Notes under the pieces: generated by a model
Told to the model about the DNA's origin: nothing
Seen by the model: the letters and a program-made list of their open reading frames with translations, nothing else
The model's database searches: none
Program-made: the position numbers and the translations under genes
In this document: in pieces, positions 16,298 through 25,581 of the stretch
Position numbering within the stretch: the first letter of the stretch is position 1
Layout: each line of letters begins with the position of its first letter
Assembly: GCF_029255285.1 (NCBI RefSeq)
Contig: NZ_JAPUVI010000098.1
Coordinates: 78,394-142,393 of the forward strand
DNA from: Accumulibacter sp.
GTDB taxonomy: Bacteria; Pseudomonadota; Gammaproteobacteria; Burkholderiales; Rhodocyclaceae
DNA: 64,000 nt
Direction: 5' to 3'

Positions 16298-17727
16298 GCC
16301 GGCCGCGCACGCCACGGCTGGCCGCGGCGCTCGATCTCGGGCGGCGTTACGCCGCCGTTTTCGGACAGTCCTGGCGCGAGCGGAAGCGTCTCGACGACCC
16401 GCCGCGCCTGCCGCACGAGACGCAGTTCCTGCCGGCGGCGCTCGAGCTGCAGGAGACGCCGGTCTCGCCGGCGCCGCGCGCGGCCATGTGGCTGCTCGTC
16501 GCTTTTGCCGCGATCGCCGTGCTGTGGGCGGTTTTCGGGCAGATCGACATCGTCGCCACGGCGCGCGGCCGCATCGTCCCGAGCGACCGGAGCAAGACGA
16601 TCCAGCCTTTCGAGACGGCGACCGTGAAGGCGATCCGGGTGAGCGACGGGCAGCCGGTGAAGACCGGCGAGGTGCTGCTCGAACTCGACGCGACGAGTGC
16701 CGAAGCCGACCGCGCGCGTTTCGCCAACGACCGCATCAGCGCGCTCGCGCAGGGCGCCCGGGCGCGTGCGCTGCTGGCGGCGATCGACGCCGGCCTGCCG
16801 CCGGTGCTCGAGCGGCTGCCGGACGTTCCGGCCGAGCGCCAGGCGCAGGAGCAGCGTATTCTCGACGGCCAGTACGGCGAGTACCAGGCCAGGCGGCGGC
16901 GTATCGACGCCGACCTCGAGCGCCGCCAGGCGGAACTGGGCTCGACGCAGGAGATCGTGGGCAAGCTGGAGCAGACGGTGCCCATCGCCCGCCAGCGGGC
17001 GCTGGATTTTCGCGATCTGGTGGACAAGGAGTTCATCTCGAAGCACGGCTACCTGGAGAAGGAGCAGGTACGCATCGAGCAGGAGGGCGATCTGGCGACG
17101 CAGCGCAGCCGGCTCAGGGAACTGACGGCGGCGATCGCCGAGGTCCGGGGGCAGCGTGCGGCGCTGATCGCCGAAACGCGGCGGCTGGCGCTCGACACCC
17201 TGAACGAGGCGGAACAGAAGGCCAGCACCTTCGGCCAGGAACTGATCAAGGCGGAGTCGCGCGGCCGTCTGCTGACGCTGACGGCACCAGTGGACGGAAC
17301 GGTGCAGCAACTGGCGGTGCCTACCGTCGGCGGCGTCGTGACGCCGGCGCAGGCGCTGATGGTGATCGTTCCGGTCGACAATCCGCTCGAAGTCGAAGCC
17401 TTCATCGAGAACAAGGACGTCGGCTTCGTCGATGCCGGGCAGGAGGCGGTGGTGAAGATCGAGACCTTCCCTTTTACCCGCCACGGGACGGTTCCGGGGC
17501 GGGTGACGCATGTCTCGGGCGACGCGATCAACGACGAGAAGAGGGGGCTGATCTACTCGGCACGCGTGCTACTCGGCCGCACGACGATGCCGGTCGAGGG
17601 CAAGGTCGTCCAGTTGTCGCCGGGCATGGCGGTCACCGTCGAGGTGAAAACCGGCCGGCGGCGGGTCATCGAGTACTTTCTCAGTCCGCTGCTGCAGCAC
17701 GCCGACGAGAGCCTGCGCGAACGCTGA
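16294..17727 (+). CDS. HlyD-family type I secretion membrane fusion protein
   Basis: A 477-aa adaptor linking the ABC transporter to an outer-membrane TolC channel. It has a cytoplasmic N-terminus (about 1-65), one membrane helix (about 66-85), a lipoyl/barrel half (about 90-140, ending GEVLLELDAT), a long coiled-coil hairpin (about 145-345), then the second lipoyl half (LTAPVDGTVQQLAV) and a beta-barrel. ATG 16294 overlaps the transporter stop (ATGA). No tolC-like gene is in the window, so the channel must be encoded elsewhere. Confidence 0.92.
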   Translation: MSRPRTPRLAAALDLGRRYAAVFGQSWRERKRLDDPPRLPHETQFLPAALELQETPVSPAPRAAMWLLVAFAAIAVLWAVFGQIDIVATARGRIVPSDRSKTIQPFETATVKAIRVSDGQPVKTGEVLLELDATSAEADRARFANDRISALAQGARARALLAAIDAGLPPVLERLPDVPAERQAQEQRILDGQYGEYQARRRRIDADLERRQAELGSTQEIVGKLEQTVPIARQRALDFRDLVDKEFISKHGYLEKEQVRIEQEGDLATQRSRLRELTAAIAEVRGQRAALIAETRRLALDTLNEAEQKASTFGQELIKAESRGRLLTLTAPVDGTVQQLAVPTVGGVVTPAQALMVIVPVDNPLEVEAFIENKDVGFVDAGQEAVVKIETFPFTRHGTVPGRVTHVSGDAINDEKRGLIYSARVLLGRTTMPVEGKVVQLSPGMAVTVEVKTGRRRVIEYFLSPLLQHADESLRER

Positions 17728-18016
17728 GCCAGGGCGATGGCTGCTTCCGGAGCTGCGGGGAGGCCGCGGGACTCGCCGGCAAGGCGCTGGCTCGCGAACG
17801 CCGACAGGGCGGTCAAGTGGTGCTGGATGAAAGCTTTCCTGTACTCGCTGCATCTCGCCAACAGGAAGCGGAACGGGGCAAGACCTGGAGCGCGGCAAGC
17901 TCTCGACGACCAAGACATTCACGCGATTGCCCTGCGAACAAAGCCTGTCGCGCAATCTGTACTACAATCGGCATTGCTTGATGCCATTCTCCGATCGACC
18001 ACCTGGAAGCTTTCCC
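17728..18016 (+). promoter_or_regulatory. Right border of the island; possible -10 for the DUF2782 gene
   Basis: These 289 bases hold no supported gene. TACAAT, preceded by TAC, lies near 17960-17970 and is the only plausible -10 upstream of DUF2782-thrB; no clear -35 accompanies it. If polA and DUF2782-thrB were once neighbours, this is where the inserted region ends. Confidence 0.3.
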
Positions 18017-18355
18017 ATGCGCCGCACGCCAGCCCTGTTCGCCGTCCTCGCCTTTACCGCTGCCGCGGCTGTCGCACAGAACCAGGATCTGCAGGCCCTG
18101 CCGGCTGTCCCGCCGCCGCCACCGGAAATGGCACCCTTCGACGCGGCACTCGAACCCGAGGTGACGATCAGGAAACGCGACAGCGACACGGTCGAGGAAC
18201 ACCGCATCAACGGCCGGCTTTACCGCATCAAGGTGATCCCGGCGGACGGCATCCCCTACTGGCTGATCGACCGTCAAGGAGACGGCAACTTCAGCCAGGA
18301 AACCATGGGTGGCCATGACGTGAGCGTGCCGCAGTGGGTCATCGGTACCTTCTGA
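18017..18355 (+). CDS. DUF2782 family periplasmic protein
   Basis: A 112-aa protein with a signal peptide (MRRTPALFAVLAFTAAAAVA) and a proline-rich linker (PAVPPPPPE). The conserved DUF2782 core follows: VTIRKRDSDTVEEHRINGRLYRIKVIPADG-PYWLIDRQGDG. The domain is short and of unknown function, found mainly in beta- and gammaproteobacteria, often close to polA and thrB. I chose the ATG at 18017 because it begins the signal peptide. thrB follows after 51 bases, so they are probably co-transcribed. Confidence 0.8.
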   Translation: MRRTPALFAVLAFTAAAAVAQNQDLQALPAVPPPPPEMAPFDAALEPEVTIRKRDSDTVEEHRINGRLYRIKVIPADGIPYWLIDRQGDGNFSQETMGGHDVSVPQWVIGTF

Positions 18356-18406
18356 GCCTGGCCACGGAGCGCGCGAACCCCGGCCGGCGAGCTCTGCCGA
18401 AGCGTC

Positions 18407-19354
18407 GTGTCGGTTTTTACCTCGCTTAGTGCCGAGCAGGCGAGCGCCTGCCTGGCGGGCTATGCGCTGGGGACGCTGCAGTCGCTCGAAGAGATCGCGG
18501 AGGGCGTGCAGAACTCGAACTTTTACCTCACCACGACCCAGGGCGACTACGTGCTGACGATCTTCGAAGTCGTCGACCGTCTGGCGATTCCGTTTTATGT
18601 CGGGCTGATGGCGCACCTGGCCGAGCGCGCCATCCCGTGTCCGGCCCCGGTCGCGACTGTCCACGACGGGTATCTCACCGAACTCGGTGGCAAACCGGCG
18701 GTGATCGTCCAGCGGCTGCCCGGACGCTCGGAAAGTGCGCCGGACCTGGCGCAATGCGCGGCCATCGGCCGCCTCCTGGCCGACCTCCATCTGGCCGCGC
18801 AGTCGTACCCGAATCCCTTGCCACACCAACGCGATACGGCCTGGTGCGCGGGCGTCGCGGCGCAGATCGAGTCGCAGCTCGCGGCAGACGATGCGCAATT
18901 GCTGCGCGACGAACTCGCTCATCAGCAGGCCAGCCGACCGCCGGACCTGCCACGTGGCGTGATCCACGCCGACCTCTTCCGCGACAACGTGCTGTTCGTC
19001 GGCCATCGCGTCAGCGGCCTGCTCGATTTCTACTTCGCGGGGGTAGACGACCTGCTGTTCGACCTCGCCGTCACGGTGAACGACTGGTGCACTTCGGCCG
19101 ATGGCGAATTGGACGAGGCACGCAGCGCCGCCTTGCTTGCCGCCTACGACGCACGCCGGCCGCTCGACCGCCGCGAGCGCCTGGCGTGGCCGACGATGTT
19201 GCGCGCCGCCGCCTTACGTTTCTGGCTGTCGCGACTGTACGACCGTCATCTGCCACGACCCGGCAAACTGGTCGTGGCGCGAGAACCGGCGACCTACCGG
19301 GCCATCCTGCTCGCCCGTCGCGCCGCCGACCCCGCTCCTGCCCGGCTTGCCTGA
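18407..19354 (+). CDS. thrB: Homoserine kinase (ThrB, aminoglycoside-phosphotransferase fold)
   Basis: Phosphorylates homoserine for threonine synthesis. This 315-aa form belongs to the APH-like ThrB family, not the GHMP kinases. The N-terminal MSVFTSLS and the EGVQNSNFYLTT segment are typical. The catalytic loop is GVIHADLFRDNVLF (about 183-196) and the metal-binding DFG equivalent is LLDFYFAG. The GTG start keeps the conserved N-terminus. ThrH at 1.3 kb could provide an alternative route to phosphohomoserine. Confidence 0.93.
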   Translation: MSVFTSLSAEQASACLAGYALGTLQSLEEIAEGVQNSNFYLTTTQGDYVLTIFEVVDRLAIPFYVGLMAHLAERAIPCPAPVATVHDGYLTELGGKPAVIVQRLPGRSESAPDLAQCAAIGRLLADLHLAAQSYPNPLPHQRDTAWCAGVAAQIESQLAADDAQLLRDELAHQQASRPPDLPRGVIHADLFRDNVLFVGHRVSGLLDFYFAGVDDLLFDLAVTVNDWCTSADGELDEARSAALLAAYDARRPLDRRERLAWPTMLRAAALRFWLSRLYDRHLPRPGKLVVAREPATYRAILLARRAADPAPARLA

Positions 19355-19405
19355 CGATGCCAGGGCGGCTAGCATCCACATCCTTACCACCACCTCGGCA
19401 CGGCC

Positions 19406-20149
19406 ATGGACAACGAACACTTCCCGATTCCCGCTCCCGTCTTCAACGGCGCCAGCCGTCGCGTCGACATCGCCGACTCGTTCGACTGGCTCAAACAGGG
19501 CTGGACGATCTTCATCTCCAATCCCGGTGCCTGGATTGCGATGATGGTGATCGTCATCGTACTCTTCATCGGTCTGGCGATCGTCCCCCTGATCGGTCAG
19601 CTCGCCGCGCATCTGCTGATGCCGGTACTCGGCGCCGGCATGCTGGTCGCCTGCCGGAAGGTGGCCAACGCCGAGCCGCTGGAAATCGGCGACCTGTTCG
19701 CCGGTTTCCAGCGCAACACCGGCCCGCTGATGATGCTCGGCGTACTCTACATGCTGGGCATGCTGGTGGTCGGCCTGCTGGTGGTCGTGTTCGGCGGCGG
19801 CAGCGTGGCCGGTGGCCTGCTGATGGGCAATCCGGCCGGCGCCGGCCTGGCGGTCGGCGGCATGCTGGTGGCCGCGACGCTCTGGCTGGCGCTGTCGATA
19901 CCGATCGCCATGGCGATCTGGTTTGCACCGGCGCTGGTGATGTTCAACAACCTGGCGCCGGTCGACGCGCTGAAGGCGAGCTTCAACGCCTGCCTCAGGA
20001 ACTTGGTCGTGTTTCTGGTGTTCGGACTGATCGTCATGGTGCTCGCTTTTTTTGCCGCGCTACCTTTCGGCCTCGGTTTTCTGGTCCTCGGGCCCGTGCT
20101 GGCCGGCGCCGTCTATGCGTCTTATCGCGACATCTTCGTCGCCGCCTGA
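19406..20149 (+). CDS. BPSS1780-family multi-pass membrane protein (copy 1)
   Basis: A 247-aa integral membrane protein. After a soluble N-terminus (about 1-35) come about six hydrophobic segments, with a repeated glycine-rich portion (about 130-160). The WLKQGWTIFISNPGAW entry motif and the C-terminal A-x-YASYRDIF ending match the BPSS1780 family. Function is not established. The second family member follows after 13 bases and ends with a closely similar motif (SFYVSYRDVF), implying ancient duplication. Confidence 0.75.
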   Translation: MDNEHFPIPAPVFNGASRRVDIADSFDWLKQGWTIFISNPGAWIAMMVIVIVLFIGLAIVPLIGQLAAHLLMPVLGAGMLVACRKVANAEPLEIGDLFAGFQRNTGPLMMLGVLYMLGMLVVGLLVVVFGGGSVAGGLLMGNPAGAGLAVGGMLVAATLWLALSIPIAMAIWFAPALVMFNNLAPVDALKASFNACLRNLVVFLVFGLIVMVLAFFAALPFGLGFLVLGPVLAGAVYASYRDIFVAA

Positions 20150-20162
20150 ACACTCTCACGCC

Positions 20163-20939
20163 ATGCAAGCCCTGACTCTTCCCGCCGCACGCGGCTGGCG
20201 CTGGCTGACCGGCGGATTCGGCATCCTCCGTCGCAATCAGTTGATGCTGCCTTTCCTGATCGTCAGCTACTGGATGTTGATGGCCCTGGTGAACGTCATC
20301 CCCTGGCTCGGCACGATCGCCAGCACGCTCTGCATTCCAGCCTTTTCGGTCAGCCTGATGAACGCCTGCCGCCTCATCGAGCGGGGTCAGCCGTTGGCGC
20401 CGCAGATCCTTTTTTCCGGCTTCCAGAGCAACCTGCGCTCCTTGCTGACGCTTGGCGCGATCTACCTCGTAGCGACCAGCGGGATTCTCGCGTTGTCCGC
20501 GTTGGCCGACGGCGGCGAGTTGATGCGCCTGATGCTGATCGGCGAGAAATACGACGAAAAGTCGGTCGCCGACGGCAGCCTGTTGTCGGCCCTCCAGATA
20601 GCTCTGGCGCTGCTCTGTCCGCTCATCATGGCCTACTGGTACGCGCCGCTGCTCGCCGCCTGGCACGGCTTTTCGCCGGCCAAGGCGCTGTTCTTCAGTT
20701 TCTTCGCTTGCGCCCGGAACTGGCGGGCGTTCCTGGTCTACGCGCTGGCCATCGTCTGCGTGGCGGCGCTGATTCCGGGTCTGCTCCTGGGACTACTGGC
20801 GGTGCTGCTGCCCGAGGGTAGCGGTCTGTTCGCCGTCATGGCCATGGTATTGATCATCCTCGTTCTCGCGCCGACGCTGTTCGCCAGCTTCTACGTCAGC
20901 TACCGGGACGTCTTCGTCAGTACCGACGTCGATGCCTGA
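20163..20939 (+). CDS. BPSS1780-family multi-pass membrane protein (copy 2)
   Basis: A 258-aa multi-pass protein with about six membrane segments, paralogous to the preceding gene: WLTGGFGILRRNQLML entry motif, mid-protein CRLIERGQPL matching CRKVANAEPL, and C-terminal FYVSYRDVF. The last eight bases overlap nadD, so the pair is translationally linked to NAD synthesis and ribosome genes. A hetero-oligomer with copy 1 is plausible but unproven. Confidence 0.75.
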   Translation: MQALTLPAARGWRWLTGGFGILRRNQLMLPFLIVSYWMLMALVNVIPWLGTIASTLCIPAFSVSLMNACRLIERGQPLAPQILFSGFQSNLRSLLTLGAIYLVATSGILALSALADGGELMRLMLIGEKYDEKSVADGSLLSALQIALALLCPLIMAYWYAPLLAAWHGFSPAKALFFSFFACARNWRAFLVYALAIVCVAALIPGLLLGLLAVLLPEGSGLFAVMAMVLIILVLAPTLFASFYVSYRDVFVSTDVDA

Positions 20940-21606
20940 AGCGCAGGACGACAGGCCGCTGGGAATCTACGGCGGCACCTTCGATCCGGTCCATTACGGA
21001 CACCTGCGCCTCGCCGAGGAAGCCGTCGACGCGCTCGACCTGGCCGGAATCCGCTGGATTCCGGCTGGCCAGCCGGCGCTGCGCGAAACGCCGCGAGTCG
21101 CCGCATGGCAGCGGCTGACCATGGTTCGTCTGGCGATTGCCGACAACCCGCGCTTCGTGCTCGATACGGCCGAAGTCGAAGCGGCCCGCACGAGCTACAC
21201 CGTTCCCACCCTCGAGCGCCTGCGGCAAGTCGATCACTATGGCCCACGACGCCCGCTGGTCCTGCTGCTCGGCGCCGACGCGTTTGCCGCCCTGCCCGCC
21301 TGGCATCGCTGGCCATCGCTGTACGATCTGGCACACCTGGCGGTTGCCCATCGGCCCGGCCACCCTATCGATCTCGGCCAATTGCCCGCCGCACTGGCGG
21401 CCGACTGGCGACAGCGCTTCTGCGACCGTCCCGCGGCGCTCGCCGAATCGCCGTGCGGACGCATCGCTTCGTTTGCCACCACCCAACTGGCGATCTCGGC
21501 AACGCAGATTCGCGCCTTGCTCGCCGGCCGCCGTAGTGCGCGCTATCTGCTGCCTGACGAAGTGCTCGCCCATCTGCAGCAGCACCGCCTTTACCAGGAG
21601 AACTGA
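20932..21606 (+). CDS. nadD: Nicotinate-nucleotide adenylyltransferase NadD
   Basis: Adenylates nicotinate mononucleotide to deamido-NAD. The 224-aa protein has the nucleotidyltransferase entry GIYGGTFDPVHYGHL (about 11-25), the mid motif LLLGADAFAALPAWHRW and the C-terminal ISATQIRALL (ISSTxIR type). The start overlaps the upstream membrane-protein stop by eight bases. It heads the conserved nadD-rsfS-rlmH-maf block. Confidence 0.94.
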   Translation: MPEAQDDRPLGIYGGTFDPVHYGHLRLAEEAVDALDLAGIRWIPAGQPALRETPRVAAWQRLTMVRLAIADNPRFVLDTAEVEAARTSYTVPTLERLRQVDHYGPRRPLVLLLGADAFAALPAWHRWPSLYDLAHLAVAHRPGHPIDLGQLPAALAADWRQRFCDRPAALAESPCGRIASFATTQLAISATQIRALLAGRRSARYLLPDEVLAHLQQHRLYQEN

Positions 21607-21613
21607 CCGCGCA

Positions 21614-21991
21614 ATGAAACTCGCTCAACTCGAAAGACTCGTCGTCGACGCGCTCGCAGACATCAAGGGGCGCGACATCCAAGTGATCGACACCAGCCGG
21701 CTGACGCCGCTCTTCGACCGCCTGGTCATTGCCTGTGGTGACTCCAACCGCCAGGTCAAGTCACTGGCCCGCAACGTCCAGGACAAGGTGCGCGAAGCTG
21801 GTGCCGGCGTCCTCTCGTGCGAAGGCGAGGAAATCGGCGAGTGGGTTCTGGTCGACCTGGGCGATATCGTCGTACATGTGATGCAACCGGCCATCCGCAG
21901 CTACTACAAACTCGAAGAGTTGTGGGGCGGCAAGACAGCGCAGCGACTGCACCGAGCCGCGGCCGAAGCCAGCCACCTCGGCGAGGGATGA
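21614..21991 (+). CDS. rsfS: Ribosome silencing factor RsfS
   Basis: Binds ribosomal protein uL14 and blocks subunit joining under nutrient limitation. This 125-aa protein shows the family core [37 protein letters not shown] and the later [27 protein letters not shown]. Length is normal. The ATG lies seven bases after the nadD stop, and its stop overlaps the rlmH start (ATGA). Confidence 0.94.
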   Translation: [125 protein letters not shown]

Positions 21992-22458
21992 AACTGGGCA
22001 TTCTGGCGGTCGGCCACAAGGCGCCGGACTGGGTCATCCAGGGCTGCGCCGAGTACATCCGGCGCATGCCGCGCGAACTGCCGTTGGCGATCGTCGAAAT
22101 CCGGCCGGAAGCGCGCGGTGCGAAAAACCGCGCACAACTGCTGGCGGCCGAGAAAGCCCGCCTGCTCGCCGCGCTGAACGGCTACCAGCGGATCATCGTT
22201 CTCGACGAGCGCGGCGTCGACCTGGCGACGCGCCAACTGGCCGAACGCCTGGCGGCCTGGATGCGTACCGGTGGCGCGACGGCCTTCGTGATCGGCGGCG
22301 CCGACGGCGTCGACGAAAGCTTGAAACAACAGGCTGACGAGACCATCCGCCTGTCCAGCCTGACCTTGCCGCACGCCATTGCCCGCCTGATTCTCTGCGA
22401 ACAGCTCTATCGTGCGATCAGCATCGTGCGCCAGCACCCTTACCATCGCGAGGGCTGA
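21988..22458 (+). CDS. rlmH: 23S rRNA pseudouridine-1915 N3-methyltransferase RlmH
   Basis: A 156-aa SPOUT methyltransferase that modifies helix 69 of 23S rRNA. The SAM-binding knot is visible in AFVIGGADGVDESL and LSSLTLPHAIARLILCEQLYRA, and the C-terminal HPYHRE is diagnostic. The ATG overlaps the rsfS stop; maf starts on the next base after the stop. Confidence 0.95.
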   Translation: MKLGILAVGHKAPDWVIQGCAEYIRRMPRELPLAIVEIRPEARGAKNRAQLLAAEKARLLAALNGYQRIIVLDERGVDLATRQLAERLAAWMRTGGATAFVIGGADGVDESLKQQADETIRLSSLTLPHAIARLILCEQLYRAISIVRQHPYHREG

Positions 22459-23085
22459 ATGACGCTCACCCCGCCACCGCCGCCCCGCGTACACCTGGCG
22501 TCGCGCAGCCCGCGACGGCGCGAGTTGCTGGCCCAGATCGGCGTCAAGTTCGATACCATCGTCTTCCGCGGCCTGGCGCGCCACGAAGCGGAACTCGACG
22601 AGACGCCACGGCCTGGCGAGAACCCGGTCGGCTACGTGCAACGCGTCGCCCATGCCAAGGCCGAGCACGGCTGCCGCATCGTCCAATGGCGAAAGCTGCC
22701 CGCGCAGCCGGTGTTGGCCGCCGACACGACGATCGATCTGGCCGGCGAATTGATCGGCAAACCGCTCGACACGGCGGATGCGGCGCGCATCCTGCGCCGC
22801 CTCTCCGGCCAGACGCATCGCGTCCTGACGGCGGTGGCGCTCGGCTACGAAGGCCGCATCGAATCGGCGCTGTCGATCAGCGAAGTCCGCTTCCGCCAGC
22901 TCGACGAGCGCGAGATCGACCGCTACGTGGCAAGCCGGGAACCGATGGACAAGGCAGGCGCCTATGGCATCCAGGGTCGTGCCGCGATGTTCGTCGAGCA
23001 CCTCGCCGGCAGTTACTCGGGGGTGATGGGCTTGCCTCTGTGCGAAACCGCGCAATTGCTCGAGCGCTACGGCTATCGCTGGTAG
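22459..23085 (+). CDS. Maf-family nucleotide pyrophosphatase (dTTP/UTP type)
   Basis: House-cleaning pyrophosphatase acting on non-canonical or excess nucleotides. The 208-aa protein has [12 protein letters not shown] (about 14-25), the catalytic AADTTI segment, KPLDTADA, and [25 protein letters not shown]. The GSYSGV-GLPL ending favours the YhdE (dTTP/UTP) subfamily over YceF. It begins immediately after the rlmH stop. In many betaproteobacteria the ribonuclease G gene (rng) follows maf; here a histidine kinase does. Confidence 0.9.
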   Translation: MTLTPPPPPRVHLASRSPRRRELLAQIGVKFDTIVFRGLARHEAELDETPRPGENPVGYVQRVAHAKAEHGCRIVQWRKLPAQPVLAADTTIDLAGELIGKPLDTADAARILRRLSGQTHRVLTAVALGYEGRIESALSISEVRFRQLDEREIDRYVASREPMDKAGAYGIQGRAAMFVEHLAGSYSGVMGLPLCETAQLLERYGYRW

Positions 23086-23101
23086 CCGACAGCCACCGGC
23101 G

Positions 23102-24856
23102 ATGACTCACGCCGAATACCGACCGAGCGATTTCGCGGCACGCGTGTTTGCCGAGCAGATCGCGCTGGTCTACCAGCTGACGCCGCATACGCTGGCCATG
23201 TCGGTCATCGGTGCGACGCTGGTCCTCGTCGTCCTCTGGTCGTCGGCCTCTACCGCCCTGCTTGTCGGCTGGTACGTGACGCATCATCTCGTCACGCTGG
23301 CCCGCTACCGGCTGATCCTCGGCTACCGCCGCGCCGCTCCGGAGCCGGCCGCGGCGGCACTATGGGCGCGGCGATTCGTCATCGGCACGACCGCCGCCGG
23401 GCTGCTCTGGGCCACCGTCGGAACCATCCTTTTTCCGCCGCCGGAAAGTCAGGCGCAATTCTTCGTCGGTATCTATCTGATCGGCGTCGCCGCCACCGGG
23501 ATGTTTACCCTGGCGGCGTATTTCCTGTCCTATGTTCCCCTGGCCGGCCTTACTCTGGTCCCGATGTGCCTGTGGCTGCTCGCTTCCGGGATCCCCGGAC
23601 AGCAACTCACGGGAGCGGCCACCTTTCTATTCGTCTACATCGTTTTTTCGAACGCCCGGCGCTTCGAAAGAATGACCATCGACTCGATCAGCCTTCGCCT
23701 CCAGCTCAAGTCCGCCAAGGAAGCCGCCGAGGCGGCGAGCCAGGCCAAGTCCCAGTTCCTCGCCAACATGAGCCATGAAATCCGCACGCCGCTGAATGGC
23801 GTGCTGGGCCTCGCCGAACTGCTGCTCGCCACTCCGCTCGCCGAGCAACAGCGCAGTCGGCTGCAAACACTCTACCGTTCCGGCCAGACCCTGCTCGACC
23901 TGATCAACGACATTCTCGACTTTTCCAGGATCGAGGCGGGCAAGCTGGAACTGCGAACCAGCGACTTCGACCTGCACACCATGCTGGGCGATGTCCTCGA
24001 GGCCTTTGCCGCCACCGCCGCCAGCAAGGGCTTGACGCTCTCCTCGCACATCGGGGCCGACGTTCCCGCCGGCCTGCACGGCGACCTGGCACGTCTGCGC
24101 CAGGTGCTCACCAACCTGATCGGCAACGCCATCAAGTTCACCGACTCCGGGCACGTCCGGGTAACGGTAGACAAGCTCGACGACCAGTACCTGCGCTTTG
24201 CCGTGCAGGACACCGGAATCGGCGTGGCAGACGGCGAGCAAACGAGAATATTCGATGCCTTTGCCCAGGCCGACGACTCGCCTACCCGCCGGCATGGCGG
24301 CAGCGGCCTGGGCCTGGCGATTTCTCGTCAGATTGTCACCTTGATGGGCGGCCAGATCGGCGTCGACAGCCATCCGGGGAAAGGCTCGACCTTCTGGTTT
24401 TCCCTACCCTGGCAGGCAAGTCGCCGGGATCTCGCCGCCTCGGCGAGTGCGCCGCTGGCCGACTTCAGCCGCCCACTCTCCGGACACGTCTTGCTAGTCG
24501 AGGACAACAGCGTGAACCAACTGGTGGCGCAGGCTTTTCTGCAGCGTTTCGGTTTGCAGGTCAGTCTCGCGGACAACGGCCTCGAAGCCGTCCGGATGAG
24601 CGGCGAGCAATGTTTCGATCTGATTCTGATGGACTGTCAGATGCCGCAGCTCGACGGTTTTGCGGCAACGCAGCAGATTCGGGCGCGCGAAAAGGAAACC
24701 GCAGCCGGCGGCAAGGCGCCCGTGCCAATCATCGCCCTGACCGCCAACGCTTTTGCCAGCGATCGCGAGCGTTGCACCAGTAGCGGCATGGACGACTTCA
24801 TCGCCAAGCCGTTCAAGGAGGCCGAGCTGTACGCCGTCCTCGCGCGCTGGCTATGA
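23102..24856 (+). CDS. Membrane-bound hybrid sensor histidine kinase / response regulator
   Basis: A 584-aa protein with about six N-terminal membrane segments (about 30-185) and little periplasmic sequence, so the sensor is likely the membrane domain itself. Then come a short coiled coil (190-215), HisKA with phosphoacceptor H225 ([15 protein letters not shown]), HATPase with N-box NLIGNAIKF (338-346), G1 DTGIG (370-374) and G2 GGSGLGLAI (399-407), and a receiver domain (about 462-584) with phospho-Asp D511 ([14 protein letters not shown]). There is no HPt or DNA-binding output, so a partner must be elsewhere. The stop overlaps azlC (ATGA). Confidence 0.9.
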   Translation: MTHAEYRPSDFAARVFAEQIALVYQLTPHTLAMSVIGATLVLVVLWSSASTALLVGWYVTHHLVTLARYRLILGYRRAAPEPAAAALWARRFVIGTTAAGLLWATVGTILFPPPESQAQFFVGIYLIGVAATGMFTLAAYFLSYVPLAGLTLVPMCLWLLASGIPGQQLTGAATFLFVYIVFSNARRFERMTIDSISLRLQLKSAKEAAEAASQAKSQFLANMSHEIRTPLNGVLGLAELLLATPLAEQQRSRLQTLYRSGQTLLDLINDILDFSRIEAGKLELRTSDFDLHTMLGDVLEAFAATAASKGLTLSSHIGADVPAGLHGDLARLRQVLTNLIGNAIKFTDSGHVRVTVDKLDDQYLRFAVQDTGIGVADGEQTRIFDAFAQADDSPTRRHGGSGLGLAISRQIVTLMGGQIGVDSHPGKGSTFWFSLPWQASRRDLAASASAPLADFSRPLSGHVLLVEDNSVNQLVAQAFLQRFGLQVSLADNGLEAVRMSGEQCFDLILMDCQMPQLDGFAATQQIRAREKETAAGGKAPVPIIALTANAFASDRERCTSSGMDDFIAKPFKEAELYAVLARWL

Positions 24857-25581
24857 GTGATCGAGCGGCGAAGCCTGGCACGCGCCGGGCGTCACCAGCG
24901 GCCGCTTTTCGTCATGGCGTTCTCGATATCCTGCCGGTGCTGGCCGCTGCCGCACCGATCGGTCTGCTGTGGGGAACACTGGCGGCAGCGCGGGGATTTT
25001 CGCCCTTCCAGGCCTGGCTGACCAGTGCCACCGTTTTCGCCGGCGCCTCGCAGTTCGTCGCCGTCGATATGTGGCGCGACCCGGTGCCGTTCGTACTGAT
25101 CGTGTTCACCACCTTCGTCGTCAACTTGCGGCATCTGCTGATGGGCGCCTCGCTGCAACGACATCTCGACCGCTTCACGGGCCCCGGCCGACTGTTGGCG
25201 ATGTTTCTGCTCACCGACGAAAGCTGGGCCTTCGCCGAGCGCAAGGCGCTCAGCGAAGCGCTGCGGCCGGCGTACTACTTCGGCGTCGCCAGCGCCATGT
25301 GGCTGGTCTGGACCTCCGCCTCGCTGGCCGGCGCCATGGCCGGCCGCTCGCTCGGCAACCCGGCCGCCTATGGCTTCGATTTCGCTTTCTCGGCGATGTT
25401 CATCGCCATTCTCGCCGGTTTCTGGAAAGGCCGGCGCACCGCTGCGGTGCTCGCTGCCAGTGCGGTCGGCGCCGCACTCGCCAAACTGGCGCTGTCCGGC
25501 GCCTGGTACATCATCGTCGGCGGCCTGGCCGGAGTGGTCGTCGCGGCACTTCTCCACCGTGACGACGAGGCGGCGACATGA
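24853..25581 (+). CDS. azlC: AzlC-family branched-chain amino acid exporter, large subunit
   Basis: A 242-aa multi-pass protein with the AzlC hallmarks: [39 protein letters not shown] and [12 protein letters not shown], then TDESWAF. AzlCD pairs export leucine, valine and related analogues. Coupled to the upstream kinase by ATGA and to azlD by another ATGA. Confidence 0.9.
   Translation: MSDRAAKPGTRRASPAAAFRHGVLDILPVLAAAAPIGLLWGTLAAARGFSPFQAWLTSATVFAGASQFVAVDMWRDPVPFVLIVFTTFVVNLRHLLMGASLQRHLDRFTGPGRLLAMFLLTDESWAFAERKALSEALRPAYYFGVASAMWLVWTSASLAGAMAGRSLGNPAAYGFDFAFSAMFIAILAGFWKGRRTAAVLAASAVGAALAKLALSGAWYIIVGGLAGVVVAALLHRDDEAAT

Noticed and set aside
11129-16315. A 1.7-kilocodon open frame on the minus strand across the RTX and HlyB genes
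   Set aside because: It is antisense to well supported genes, gives a Val/Gly/Ala/Asp repetitive translation that mirrors GC-rich codon bias, and has no ribosome site or known domain.
18407-19354. Aminoglycoside phosphotransferase (resistance) annotation for the thrB gene
   Set aside because: The fold is shared, but the MSVFTSLS start, the length and the linkage to DUF2782/polA fit homoserine kinase.
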